The notes beneath the pieces are model-generated. The model had not been told where the DNA came from and made no database searches. It worked only from the letters and a program-made list of their open reading frames with translations. Below are positions 1 to 8,817 of a stretch of 52,312 nt of DNA, in pieces. The translations under genes were made by a program, and so were the position numbers. Within the stretch, counting starts at the first letter, position 1. Each line of letters begins with the position of its first letter. The stretch spans positions 1 through 52,312 of the forward strand of contig CANIQT010000027.1 of NCBI GenBank assembly GCA_947469885.1. The letters are read 5' to 3'. The stretch comes from Bacteroidota bacterium (lineage in GTDB: Bacteria > Bacteroidota > Bacteroidia > 2-12-FULL-35-15).

Positions 1-51
1 AACAAGGTAAATATTATGTCTACTATCGCAACTTTTTTTAGATTATTAACA

Positions 52-144
52 GGTGCTCAATTTGCTCCGAAATGGGGTGCTCAATTTGCTCCGAAATCAA
101 CTGCTCACTTTAAACCGAAATACTATGCTCAATTTGTCCGAAAT
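52..144. repeat. 24-bp tandem repeat, about 4 copies, IS21-end-like
   Basis: Four successive units begin at about 52, 76, 100 and 125. The first two are nearly identical (core TGCTCAATTTGCTCCGAAAT), the third is diverged, and the fourth is shortened to about 20 bp. Multiple short repeats built on a GCTCAAT...CCGAAAT core resemble the terminal repeats of IS21-type elements in Bacteroidota, from memory. If so, an insertion sequence lies just left of the window and this is its end. No transposase is visible here, so the assignment is inference. Confidence 0.45.
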
Positions 145-250
145 CTCCAGCTTGGCTATCTCAGTGATTTTCGACAATAATACTGATTTTTTTTAAACAA
201 TAGAATTTAACTCTCATAGCATACCTATAGTTTTATTTTCATTATATATC

Positions 251-279
251 TTGTGATATTAAAAAAGTTTCTATCTTTG
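251..279 (+). promoter_or_regulatory. rpmH promoter, Bacteroidota type
   Basis: A TTG at 251-253 is followed after 18 bp by TATCTTTG at 272-279, matching the Bacteroidota primary-sigma consensus of TTG-N17-23-TAnnTTTG. The expected start point lies about 7 bp downstream, leaving an A-rich leader of about 55 nt before rpmH at 343. Confidence 0.65.
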
Positions 280-342
280 CGCTCCGAAAATAAAAACGAA
301 TACTAATAAGTCTTTATCAAAAAGGCATAAATAATAAACAAA

Positions 343-501
343 ATGGCACAATTAACGTTTCAACCATCAACTAAAAAAAGAAAAAACAAACACGGTTTCC
401 GCGAAAGAATGGCATCTGCCAATGGTCGTAGAGTATTAGCAAGCCGCAGAGCAAAAGGAAGAAAGAAATTAACCGTTTCTGACGAAAAAACTCATAAATA
501 G
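343..501 (+). CDS. rpmH: 50S ribosomal protein L34
   Basis: This 52-residue, very basic protein is L34 of the large ribosomal subunit. The sequence begins [19 protein letters not shown] and carries the family signature [25 protein letters not shown]. Length is usual, with the short acidic tail (VSDEKTHK) often seen in Bacteroidota. The ATG follows an A-rich leader. The gene has its own promoter (251-279) and a strong hairpin terminator (549-576), so it looks monocistronic. In many bacteria rpmH sits by rnpA or dnaA, but here it precedes carB, which is common in Bacteroidota. Confidence 0.96.
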   Translation: MAQLTFQPSTKKRKNKHGFRERMASANGRRVLASRRAKGRKKLTVSDEKTHK

Positions 502-548
502 AAATTAATTTGACAATTGAACAATTTGGCAATTTGACAATAAAAAAT

Positions 549-576
549 GCTTCTCCCAAAGAGAAGCTTTTTTTTT
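549..576 (+). terminator. rho-independent terminator after rpmH
   Basis: GCTTCTC (549-555) pairs perfectly with GAGAAGC (561-567) around a 5-nt loop, and a run of nine T follows. It separates rpmH from carB. A degenerate repeat built on CAATTTGACAATTGAACAA (about 508-541) lies just upstream. Confidence 0.85.
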
Positions 577-685
577 GTCTTTATGTTGAAAAACGCTAAT
601 AAATTTAAACCAGAGAAAGAACTATAAACAATATTTTCGCACTAAATTTCAAATCAGCACATTATCAAATTAGCACATCAAAAAT

Positions 686-3502
686 ATGCCCAAAGATAAT
701 TCCATAAAATCAGTATTAATAATAGGTAGCGGACCGATCATTATTGGTCAGGCGTGTGAGTTTGATTATAGTGGGTCGCAAGCTGCCCGCTCTTTAAAAG
801 AAGAAGGAATTAAGGTTACCCTTATCAATTCCAATCCTGCTACCATTATGACCGACAAGGTAACTGCGGAGAATATTTACCTTTTGCCTCTTGAAGTAAA
901 ATCAATTGTAAAAATATTAGAAGAAAACAAAGATATTGATGCGGTGTTACCTACTATGGGCGGACAAACAGCCCTGAACTTGGCCATGAAATGTGATGAA
1001 ATGGGTATCTGGAAAAAGTACGGTATTCGGATGATTGGGGTGGACATACAAGCAATTGAAGTAACAGAGGACAGAGATAAATTTCGTCAGCGGATGGAAT
1101 CTATTGGTGTAGGGATGGCTCCTTCGCATATTGCTAAATCATTTCTGGAAGGAAAAGAAATTGCTCAGAAGTTTGGTTTCCCTTTGGTAATTCGTCCTTC
1201 GTTTACTCTTGGAGGAAGCGGTGGAAGCGTTGTATATAGAAAAGAAGATTTTGACAAATTATTAGACAGAGGTTTACATACTTCACCCATTCACGAAGTA
1301 TTGATTGATAAAGCAGTATTGGGGTGGAAGGAGTATGAATTGGAATTGCTCCGCGATAGCAATGATAATGTGGCTATCATTTGTTCTATCGAAAATTTTG
1401 ACCCAATGGGGGTTCATACCGGGGATAGCATTACCGTGGCTCCTGCAATGACGTTGTCAGATAGCACTTATCAGAAGATGAGGACAATGGCAATTTTAAT
1501 GATGCGGAGTATCGGAAATTTTGCCGGAGGATGTAATGTGCAGTTTGCCGTTAATCCTGATGATTCGGAAGAGATTATTGCTATTGAAATTAATCCAAGA
1601 GTGTCGCGCTCTTCGGCATTGGCAAGTAAAGCCACAGGTTATCCAATTGCTAAAATAGCTTCTAAACTTGCTATTGGTTTTAACTTAGATGAATTAGAAA
1701 ATCAAATTACAAAAAGTACTTCGGCTTATTTTGAACCTACTTTAGATTATGTTATTGTAAAAATCCCTCGTTGGAACTTTGATAAATTTAAAGGCTCTAA
1801 TCGGGAGTTAGGTTTTCAGATGAAATCAGTTGGGGAGGTAATGGGCATTGGTCGTTGTTTTCAGGAAGCATTGCAAAAAGCTTGTCAATCGTTAGAGATA
1901 AAACGCAATGGATTAGGTGCTGATGGAAGAGAAGTGAAAAATCAAGATGAATTGCTAAAAAGCCTTGAACGACCAAGCTGGAACCGTTTGTTTCATATTT
2001 ATGATTCATTAAAATTGGGTATTTCAGTTAAAACTATCCAAAAACTAACCCGCATTGACCCTTGGTTTTTGAATCAGATAGAAGAATTAATTTCGTTGGA
2101 AAGCGAAATTTCAAAATATTCTTTGAAAGATTTGCCAAGAGAATTGTTTTACGAAGCAAAACAAAAAGGATATGCCGACAGACAAATAGCGCACCTATTG
2201 AAATGCCTGGAAAGTGAGGTGTTTAATCGCAGAAAAGAATTGAGAATAAATCGTGTGTATAAATTAGTAGATACTTGTGCGGCAGAGTTTGAAGCTAAAA
2301 CTCCTTATTATTACAGCACTTTTGAAGATGAAAACGAATCTATTGCTACAGATAAAAAGAAAATAGTGGTGCTTGGTAGTGGTCCCAATAGAATAGGGCA
2401 GGGGATAGAGTTTGATTATAGTTGTGTGCATGGCGTGCTTGCCGCAAAGGAATTGGGTTACGAAACTATAATGATAAATTGTAATCCCGAAACTGTTTCT
2501 ACAGACTTTAATGTTGCTGATAAATTGTATTTCGAGCCTGTTTTTTGGGAACATATTTACGACATCATTCTGAATGAAAAACCCGAAGGTGTTATTGTTC
2601 AGCTTGGGGGCCAAACGGCTTTGAAACTTGCCGAGAAACTGGAACGCTACGGAATTAAAATAATTGGTACGGATTTTAAATCGCTGGATTTGGCCGAAGA
2701 CAGGGGTCGTTTCTCTAATTTATTGAAAGAAAATAATATTCCTTATCCAAAATTTGGAGTGGTGGAAGATGCAGAGCAAGCAGTTGATTTATCGCGTAAA
2801 TTGGGCTTTCCGTTGTTGGTTCGTCCTTCGTATGTGTTAGGAGGACAAAGCATGAAGATTGTAATTAACGAGCAGGAACTGGAGCAACACGTGGTAAATA
2901 TTCTCAAAGACCTTCCCGGCAATCAAATACTGCTTGACCACTTTTTAGAGGGTGCTATAGAAGCTGAATCAGATTCCATTTGTGATGGAACTGATGTTTA
3001 TACTATTGGAGTTATGGAACACATTGAGCCGGCCGGTATCCATTCAGGCGATTCGTATGCAGTGCTTCCACCTTTTGACTTAAGTGAAAATGTAATGAAT
3101 CAAATTACTGAATACACACGCACCATTGCACTTGCTTTGAAAACAGTGGGTTTAATTAATATTCAGTTTGCTATTAAAGATGAAATAGTTTATATAATAG
3201 AAGCTAACCCACGTGCTTCCCGCACAGTGCCTTTCATTGCCAAAGCGTATAACGAACCTTATGTGAATTATGCTACTAAAGTGATGTTGGGTGCAAAGGT
3301 GAAAGATTTTAAGTTTAATCCCCGCAAAAAAGGATTTGCCATTAAGATACCGGTGTTCTCTTATGAAAAGTTCCCGGAAGTAACGAAAGAGTTGGGACCT
3401 GAAATGAAATCGACAGGTGAAGCCATTTATTTTATTGATGATTTAACGGATGAATATTTCCATACTATTTACTCAGAACGGAATTTGTATTTGAGTAAGT
3501 AA
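686..3502 (+). CDS. carB: Carbamoyl-phosphate synthase large subunit (short form)
   Basis: It makes carbamoyl phosphate from bicarbonate, glutamine-derived ammonia and two ATP, feeding pyrimidine and arginine synthesis. Two homologous ATP-grasp halves are visible. The first opens with SVLIIGSGPIIIGQACEFDYSG (about residues 9-30) and the second with VVLGSGPNRIGQGIEFDYSC (about 558-577). Both carry the PSxxLGG nucleotide loop (RPSFTLGGSGG, RPSYVLGGQSM) and an EINPR or EANPR metal site. At 938 residues it ends right after the second ATP-grasp unit. The roughly 135-residue MGS-like domain that binds UMP, IMP and ornithine in E. coli CarB (about 1073 aa) is absent. carA is not adjacent. A possible -7 box, TATTTTCG, lies at 632-639. 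Confidence 0.96.
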   Translation: MPKDNSIKSVLIIGSGPIIIGQACEFDYSGSQAARSLKEEGIKVTLINSNPATIMTDKVTAENIYLLPLEVKSIVKILEENKDIDAVLPTMGGQTALNLAMKCDEMGIWKKYGIRMIGVDIQAIEVTEDRDKFRQRMESIGVGMAPSHIAKSFLEGKEIAQKFGFPLVIRPSFTLGGSGGSVVYRKEDFDKLLDRGLHTSPIHEVLIDKAVLGWKEYELELLRDSNDNVAIICSIENFDPMGVHTGDSITVAPAMTLSDSTYQKMRTMAILMMRSIGNFAGGCNVQFAVNPDDSEEIIAIEINPRVSRSSALASKATGYPIAKIASKLAIGFNLDELENQITKSTSAYFEPTLDYVIVKIPRWNFDKFKGSNRELGFQMKSVGEVMGIGRCFQEALQKACQSLEIKRNGLGADGREVKNQDELLKSLERPSWNRLFHIYDSLKLGISVKTIQKLTRIDPWFLNQIEELISLESEISKYSLKDLPRELFYEAKQKGYADRQIAHLLKCLESEVFNRRKELRINRVYKLVDTCAAEFEAKTPYYYSTFEDENESIATDKKKIVVLGSGPNRIGQGIEFDYSCVHGVLAAKELGYETIMINCNPETVSTDFNVADKLYFEPVFWEHIYDIILNEKPEGVIVQLGGQTALKLAEKLERYGIKIIGTDFKSLDLAEDRGRFSNLLKENNIPYPKFGVVEDAEQAVDLSRKLGFPLLVRPSYVLGGQSMKIVINEQELEQHVVNILKDLPGNQILLDHFLEGAIEAESDSICDGTDVYTIGVMEHIEPAGIHSGDSYAVLPPFDLSENVMNQITEYTRTIALALKTVGLINIQFAIKDEIVYIIEANPRASRTVPFIAKAYNEPYVNYATKVMLGAKVKDFKFNPRKKGFAIKIPVFSYEKFPEVTKELGPEMKSTGEAIYFIDDLTDEYFHTIYSERNLYLSK

Positions 3503-3600
3503 TCCATGTAGTTGTTTGAAATATCATCTTTTTCCTTTATCGTATTGGGAATTCAAGTTACTATGAAAAAATTCTACCTTTACAAAATTATTTATTTACC

Positions 3601-4377
3601 ATGACATTAATAAAAACAGAAATTGAAGGAAGTGTAATGAAAATTACATTGAACCGCCCAGATAAATTCAACAGCTTTAACCGCGAAATGGCTTTGCAGT
3701 TGCAAGACTCGTTGGATAAAGCAGCAGGAGATAAAACAATCAGGGCAGTTTATTTAACAGGAGAAGGAAAAGCATTTTGTGCTGGACAAGACCTTTCGGA
3801 AGCAATGGATGCTAATGGTCCGGGCATTGAGCGAATTGTAAGAGAACATTATAATCCTATTATTCAAAAACTTAGAGCGATTGAAAAACCTGTTGTGTGT
3901 GCTGTAAACGGAGTGGCTGCAGGAGCAGGGGCAAACATTGCCTTGGCTTGTGATATTGTTATTGCTGGAAGTTCTGTTTCGTTTATACAAGCATTCAGTA
4001 AAATTGGTTTGATACCTGATAGCGGTGGAACATTTTTTCTGCCTCGTTTAATTGGTTTCGGAAAAGCATCTGCATTAATGATGCTGGGAGAAAAAGTATC
4101 GGCAACCGATGCCGAACGAATAGGAATGATTTATAAAGTAATTGACGATGCAAATTTGCAAACGGAAGCATTAGCAATTGCCAAAACAGTTGCAGAATTA
4201 CCAACCAAAGGAATAGGGTATACCAAGCGTTTATTAAATAAAACAATGGTTAATTCCATGGAGGAACAATTGGAATACGAAGCCGATATGCAGGTACATG
4301 CAACCACTACTTATGATTATACCGAAGGAGTAAACGCATTTTTAGAAAAAAGAAAACCCGTATTTAAAGGAGAATAA
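3601..4377 (+). CDS. paaG: Epoxy-phenylacetyl-CoA isomerase (crotonase family)
   Basis: This 258-aa crotonase-fold enzyme is the likely 2-(1,2-epoxy-1,2-dihydrophenyl)acetyl-CoA isomerase that converts ring-epoxidised phenylacetyl-CoA to oxepin-CoA. Visible family features are the CoA and oxyanion-hole segment AFCAGQDLSEA (about 60-70), the second oxyanion segment GVAAGAGANIALACDIVIA and the acidic PDSGGTFFLPR motif expected for PaaG rather than for a hydratase. It heads a plus-strand run in the order G-H-I-J-Y, the same relative order as in the E. coli paa cluster. The ring epoxidase genes paaABCDE, paaZ and paaK are not in the window. PaaF (a hydratase) is the main alternative. Confidence 0.85.
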   Translation: MTLIKTEIEGSVMKITLNRPDKFNSFNREMALQLQDSLDKAAGDKTIRAVYLTGEGKAFCAGQDLSEAMDANGPGIERIVREHYNPIIQKLRAIEKPVVCAVNGVAAGAGANIALACDIVIAGSSVSFIQAFSKIGLIPDSGGTFFLPRLIGFGKASALMMLGEKVSATDAERIGMIYKVIDDANLQTEALAIAKTVAELPTKGIGYTKRLLNKTMVNSMEEQLEYEADMQVHATTTYDYTEGVNAFLEKRKPVFKGE

Positions 4378-4385
4378 GAAAAGAA

Positions 4386-5546
4386 ATGATTAAAATCGGA
4401 ATAATAGGTTCGGGAGCAATGGGTACAGGAATAGCACAGGTAGCAGCTACTTCGGGCCATACAGTTATAGTTTATGACAATAATCAATCCGCACTTGATA
4501 AAGCAAAAGCCATATTAGAAATCACCCTAAAGAAGTTAGTAGAGAAGCAAAAACTAACTGAGCAAACATCAAAAGATATTTTTAACAGAACCCAATTTGC
4601 AAACGATTTAAGCCACTTCAAAGGTTGTGGATTAATTATAGAAGCCATTGTAGAGAATATAGATGTGAAACAAAAATTATTTTCTGAACTGGAAATGATT
4701 GTTTCTGATGATTGTATATTAGCAAGTAATACGTCCTCTTTATCCATTGCATCTATTGCTTCAGGTTGTAAAAAACCGGAAAGAGTAATAGGTATTCATT
4801 TTTTCAATCCTGCACCTTTAATGCCATTGGTTGAGATTATACCCGGTATATTGACAGACATTGCTATAATAGATCATTCAAAAAGGTTAATAGATAGTTG
4901 GGGGAAAACTACAGTTCTAACCAAAGATACTCCAGGTTTTATTGTTAATCGTGTGGCACGTTCTTATTATGGCGAATCCATTCGTATTTATGAAGAAGGC
5001 ATGGCTGACTTCGCAACCATTGATTGGGCAATGAAAACGTTTGGTGGTTTTAAAATGGGACCGTTTGAATTAATGGATTTTATTGGTAATGATATTAATT
5101 ATAAAGTTACTGAAAGCGTGTGGACACAGTTTTTTTATGAACCAAGATTCAAACCTTCTCTTACTCAAAAGCGCTTGTATGAAGCAAAGTTATTTGGTAG
5201 AAAATCAGGAAGAGGATATTATAATTATGCTGTAGGCATTGCAATGCCTGAACCAAATAAGAATGAAGAGTTAGGTAAGTATATTTTCAATCGGGTAATT
5301 TCAATGTTGATTAACGAAGCCATTGATTCTTATTATTTAAAGTTGGCAAGTAAAGAAGACTTGGATTTAGCCATGACAAAAGGAGTGAACTATCCAAAAG
5401 GATTATTGAAATGGGCAGATGAAATTGGGTTGCAAAATGTGTATAATACATTAGATGTATTGTATGAATTATATAATGAAGAACGTTATCGCCCTTCTAT
5501 ATTGATGAAGATGATGTTGAAGGACAATAAGAAATTTTATGCGTAA
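4386..5546 (+). CDS. paaH: 3-hydroxyacyl-CoA dehydrogenase, phenylacetate pathway
   Basis: This 386-aa protein should oxidise 3-hydroxyadipyl-CoA to 3-oxoadipyl-CoA with NAD+. An N-terminal Rossmann fold (IGIIGSGAMGTGIAQVAA, about 3-20) is followed by the catalytic His region GIHFFNPAPLMPLVEI and the GFIVNRVARSYYGES hinge. The C-terminal helical domain appears once and then again in degenerate form (about 295-386, containing MTKGVNYPKGLLKWADE). Its ATG lies 8 bp after the paaG stop, and its last codons overlap the next start, so it is probably co-transcribed and translationally coupled. Confidence 0.9.
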   Translation: MIKIGIIGSGAMGTGIAQVAATSGHTVIVYDNNQSALDKAKAILEITLKKLVEKQKLTEQTSKDIFNRTQFANDLSHFKGCGLIIEAIVENIDVKQKLFSELEMIVSDDCILASNTSSLSIASIASGCKKPERVIGIHFFNPAPLMPLVEIIPGILTDIAIIDHSKRLIDSWGKTTVLTKDTPGFIVNRVARSYYGESIRIYEEGMADFATIDWAMKTFGGFKMGPFELMDFIGNDINYKVTESVWTQFFYEPRFKPSLTQKRLYEAKLFGRKSGRGYYNYAVGIAMPEPNKNEELGKYIFNRVISMLINEAIDSYYLKLASKEDLDLAMTKGVNYPKGLLKWADEIGLQNVYNTLDVLYELYNEERYRPSILMKMMLKDNKKFYA

Positions 5547-6441
5547 AGAACTTGCAATCAAAATAGTGGATAAAATGATGGCTGAAGATAAATTCAGCCA
5601 ATGGCTTGGTATTGAAACTGTATTGATAGAACAAGGGCATTGCATTTTGAAGATGAAAATAAGAGAAGAAATGGTAAATGGGTTTGGTATTTCTCATGGG
5701 GGTATTGCTTTTTCTTTTGCCGATAGCGCACTTGCATTTGCTTCCAATGCTTATGGAAGATTAAGTGTGGCACTTGAGTGTTCTATTTCATTTGCCGTTG
5801 CAGTAAAAGTTCATGATGAATTAATTTGCGAAGCAAAAGAATTAATTATTACCAATAAAACTGCTACTTATCACATAGAAATCTCTAACCAGAAAAACGA
5901 AAAGGTTGCTTTTTTTAAGGGGACTGTTTATAGGACTAGTAAAGAATGGGAAGTGACGGTTACCAATAACGAATCAAAACAAATTTACGAAAAGTATGAG
6001 GAAGTGATACCAAATGACTCTTCTATTCCAAAAAACAAAGTTGATTTATTATTTCCTGAACTAAGTTATAAAATAGTGGGTGTTGCTTTTGATGTATATA
6101 ACAGTATAGGTGGAAGTCACAAAGAAATTGTGTATCAAAAAAGTTTATTTCAGGCTTTTCAGGATAAAAAAATAATCGTTCAGCAACAGCTATATAATCC
6201 TGTTATCTTTAGTGATAAAAGTGTGGCTAAAAATTATTTTGATTTTTTGGTTGAAAATAAAATAATTGTTGAAATAAAGTCTACTGAAAGATTTTCCAAA
6301 GCAAACTTTAGTCAATTGCTAAATTATTTAATAGTTTCAAAACTTAAATTGGGAATATTAATTTCCTTTGGAAGAAATGAAGTAAAATATAAAAGAGTAC
6401 TCAATATAGATTTAATAAATAAAGAAAAGGAAGGTATCTAA
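5539..6441 (+). CDS. paaI: PaaI thioesterase fused to a GxxExxY nuclease-like domain
   Basis: Residues about 1-138 form a hot-dog-fold PaaI thioesterase that hydrolyses phenylacetate-pathway acyl-CoAs. The motif NGFGISHGGIAFSFADSALAFASN carries the catalytic HGG and Asp. Normal PaaI ends near here (FFKGTVYRTSKEW). The frame instead runs on through a polar linker into a GxxExxY-family domain (about 172-300: SYKIVGVAFDVYNSIGG, KEIVYQ, then FDFLVENKIIVEIKS, SQLLNYL, LGILISFG). The Asp and ExK of a PD-(D/E)XK-type site are present, although the first Gly of the GxxExxY motif is Ser. The start overlaps paaH by 8 bp. I know both domains as separate genes and do not recognise this fusion. Confidence 0.88.
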   Translation: MRKELAIKIVDKMMAEDKFSQWLGIETVLIEQGHCILKMKIREEMVNGFGISHGGIAFSFADSALAFASNAYGRLSVALECSISFAVAVKVHDELICEAKELIITNKTATYHIEISNQKNEKVAFFKGTVYRTSKEWEVTVTNNESKQIYEKYEEVIPNDSSIPKNKVDLLFPELSYKIVGVAFDVYNSIGGSHKEIVYQKSLFQAFQDKKIIVQQQLYNPVIFSDKSVAKNYFDFLVENKIIVEIKSTERFSKANFSQLLNYLIVSKLKLGILISFGRNEVKYKRVLNIDLINKEKEGI

Positions 6442-6446
6442 TAAAT

Positions 6447-6515
6447 AAATTAGTTTTGATGCGTTTATTAGTAACCATTTAGCAAATTAGTTTTGATTAG
6501 TTTATTAGTAACCAT
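6447..6515. repeat. 32-bp direct repeat upstream of paaJ
   Basis: A 32-bp sequence at 6447-6478 (AAATTAGTTTTGAT at one end, GTTTATTAGTAACCAT at the other) recurs at 6484-6515 with only two mismatches, an offset of 37 bp. The second copy ends 3 bp before the paaJ start codon and occupies the ribosome-binding region. Confidence 0.85.
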
Positions 6516-6518
6516 ATT

Positions 6519-7727
6519 ATGAAAAACGCATATATAATAGATGGAATTAGAACTCCGATTGGAATTTTCGGAGGAACATTATCGGTAGTTCGTACGGATG
6601 ATTTGGCGGCAATTGTTCTGAGAGAGTTAATCAAAAGAAATCCAACTATTGATACTTCTCAAATTGGTGATGTAATTATTGGCTGTGCCAATCAGGCGGG
6701 AGAAGATAATCGTAACGTTGCTCGTATGGCTTTGTTGCTTGCTGGTTTACCATATACAGTTCCCGGTGAAACGGTGAATCGTTTGTGTGCATCGGGATTA
6801 TCAGCAAGTATGAATGCAGCAAGAAGTATAATGCTTGGTGAAACTGATTTAATGATTTCGGGTGGAGTAGAAAACATGACTCGTGGTCCGTGGGTCATTT
6901 CCAAAACATCTTCTGCTTTTGGAAGAGACGCTCAAATGTTTGATTCATCATTCGGCTGGAGATTTATTCATCCGAAAATGAAAGAATTATATGGAGTAGA
7001 TGCCATGGGCGATACAGCCGAGAACTTGGCGGACAGAGATAAAATAAGTAGAGAAGACCAAGACAAGTTTGCTTTATGGAGTCAACAAAAGGCAGCAGTA
7101 GCACAAAATAACGGAAGATTTACAAAAGAAATTATTGCAGTTGAAATCCCACAAAAGAAAGGCGAACCGAAACTATTTACTCAGGATGAATTTATGCGTC
7201 CTGATACAACAATGGAAGGTTTATCAAAACTAAAAGGTGCATTTAAAAAAGAAGGGGGAACAGTAACTGCCGGAAATGCATCCGGCTTAAATGATGGTGC
7301 AGCAGCTATTTTGATTGCTTCTGACGATGCCATTAAAAAGTATAATCTTATTCCAAAAGCAAGAATTGTTTCCAATGGCGTTGCAGGTGTAGAGCCACGC
7401 ATCATGGGAATAGGCCCTGTGGAAGCAAGTAACATGGCTTTAAGAAGAGCAGGGTTAACAATGAATGATATGGATATTATTGAATTGAATGAAGCATTTG
7501 CTGCTCAATCTCTAGCTTGTACCCGTGCATGGGGATTAGCAGATAATGATTCACGCATCAATCCGAATGGAGGAGCTATTGCACTTGGACATCCTTTGGG
7601 AATGAGTGGTGCAAGAATATTGAATTCAGCAGCAATAGAATTACAAGAGCAAAATAAAAGATATGCACTGGTAACTATGTGCATTGGAGTAGGACAGGGG
7701 TATGCTGTTATTATTGAAAGGATTTAA
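6519..7727 (+). CDS. paaJ: 3-oxoadipyl-CoA / 3-oxo-5,6-dehydrosuberyl-CoA thiolase
   Basis: This 402-aa thiolase cleaves 3-oxoadipyl-CoA to succinyl-CoA and acetyl-CoA and also acts on the dehydrosuberyl-CoA intermediate. The nucleophilic Cys lies in VNRLCASGLSASMNAA (about residue 91). The C-terminal motifs NEAFAAQSLAC, NPNGGAIALGHPLGMSGAR and the second catalytic Cys in VTMCIGVGQG are all present. PcaF of the beta-ketoadipate route is nearly the same protein, and the context favours PaaJ. A 77-bp gap holding a direct repeat separates it from the fused paaI, and 3 bp separates it from paaY. Confidence 0.92.
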   Translation: MKNAYIIDGIRTPIGIFGGTLSVVRTDDLAAIVLRELIKRNPTIDTSQIGDVIIGCANQAGEDNRNVARMALLLAGLPYTVPGETVNRLCASGLSASMNAARSIMLGETDLMISGGVENMTRGPWVISKTSSAFGRDAQMFDSSFGWRFIHPKMKELYGVDAMGDTAENLADRDKISREDQDKFALWSQQKAAVAQNNGRFTKEIIAVEIPQKKGEPKLFTQDEFMRPDTTMEGLSKLKGAFKKEGGTVTAGNASGLNDGAAAILIASDDAIKKYNLIPKARIVSNGVAGVEPRIMGIGPVEASNMALRRAGLTMNDMDIIELNEAFAAQSLACTRAWGLADNDSRINPNGGAIALGHPLGMSGARILNSAAIELQEQNKRYALVTMCIGVGQGYAVIIERI

Positions 7728-7730
7728 GAA

Positions 7731-8327
7731 ATGATTTACGAATTTAACGGATATAAACCTGTCATTCACGAAAGTGCTTTTATTCATCCGCAGGCAACTG
7801 TTACAGGGAATGTAATAATAGGCAGAGATGTGTATGTTGGCCCTGGTGCAGCTATTCGTGGTGATTGGGGACAAATTATTATTGAGGATGGCTGTAATGT
7901 CCAGGAAAACTGTACAATCCACATGTTTCCGGGAACAACTGTTTTATTGAAAGAATCAGCACATATTGGACATGGTGCCATTATTCATGGTGGAACAATT
8001 GGTAAAAATGTGTTGGTGGGTATGAATGCGGTGATAATGGACAATGTGGTGATTGGTGACAATTGTATTATTGGTGCATTGTGTTTTGTTTCTGCAAATA
8101 CAGTTATTCCTGAACGGAAAGTGGTGGTGGGTAATCCTGCTAAAGTTATTAAAGAGGTGAGTGATGAAATGATAGAATGGAAAACAGCAGGAACAAAACT
8201 TTATCAGCAACTCCCTACCGATTGCAAAGCAACTTTAAAACCATGCGAGCCATTGAGAGAGATAGAAGCAGATAGACCAAAACAACAGGATATTTATAAA
8301 ACCTGGAAAGAAACAAAAGACAAATAA
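7731..8327 (+). CDS. paaY: PaaY-like gamma-carbonic-anhydrase-fold protein
   Basis: This 198-aa left-handed beta-helix protein has a run of hexapeptide repeats (VTGNVIIGRDVYVGPGAAIRG, IGKNVLVGMNAVI, IGDNCIIGALCFV). The zinc-ligand His residues sit in CTIHMF and HIGHGAIIHGG. PaaY and CaiE proteins of about 200 aa with a C-terminal helix are thioesterase-like helpers of the phenylacetate pathway. The ATG follows paaJ by 3 bp. CaiE is an alternative name, but the neighbours support PaaY. Confidence 0.88.
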   Translation: MIYEFNGYKPVIHESAFIHPQATVTGNVIIGRDVYVGPGAAIRGDWGQIIIEDGCNVQENCTIHMFPGTTVLLKESAHIGHGAIIHGGTIGKNVLVGMNAVIMDNVVIGDNCIIGALCFVSANTVIPERKVVVGNPAKVIKEVSDEMIEWKTAGTKLYQQLPTDCKATLKPCEPLREIEADRPKQQDIYKTWKETKDK

Positions 8328-8359
8328 TTACCAAATAACTATAATTACCTAAATCCTAA

Positions 8360-8809
8360 ATGAACTTACATTTACACTTTATCCTTCTCAATTCCGAATT
8401 TAATATTGGTTTAGCCAACGATTTATATAATGGAGAAGAATCGGAAGATAACATCAAACACCTATGGGAAGACGAAATGCAGGTTTCTGAAACGGTCAAG
8501 GATTTTAAAATAAAAAATAACGCTATCTATAAGTTAGCAGGATACTATCCTGACAATTCTGAATTTAGTTTTGATATTTGGGACATGACTATTGTGGAAT
8601 GCAATACGGAAAGCGGCAATCAAATGCAGTTTGCTGTATCAAAAAAACTACTCAAGAATACAGAAAAAGTGGTGGAAGAAAAAACCGGTGATACACATTT
8701 GTATTTTTATTTGCGGGATTCAACTCCTCTGGAAAACCCAATGACAGGAGTTTACATTGTAAGAACAGATTTTCCGAAAGAACTAAAATTAATAAATTCT
8801 AAAACCTAA
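8360..8809 (+). CDS. Hypothetical protein, 149 aa
   Basis: I do not recognise this protein. It starts MNLHLHFILLNSEFNIG, is acidic and has no signal peptide or membrane segment. Alternating hydrophobic stretches (YKLAGYYPDNSEFSFDIWDMTIVECN, THLYFYLRDSTP) suggest a small cytosolic beta-rich fold. It lies 32 bp after paaY and 8 bp before the next gene on the same strand, so it is probably the penultimate gene of the same transcript. A link to phenylacetate use is suggested only by position. Confidence 0.75.
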   Translation: MNLHLHFILLNSEFNIGLANDLYNGEESEDNIKHLWEDEMQVSETVKDFKIKNNAIYKLAGYYPDNSEFSFDIWDMTIVECNTESGNQMQFAVSKKLLKNTEKVVEEKTGDTHLYFYLRDSTPLENPMTGVYIVRTDFPKELKLINSKT

Positions 8810-8817
8810 ATCCCATC

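Noticed and set aside
2264..2614. Minus-strand ORF of 116 aa inside carB
   Set aside because: It is a shadow of the strongly coding carB frame and has no family features.
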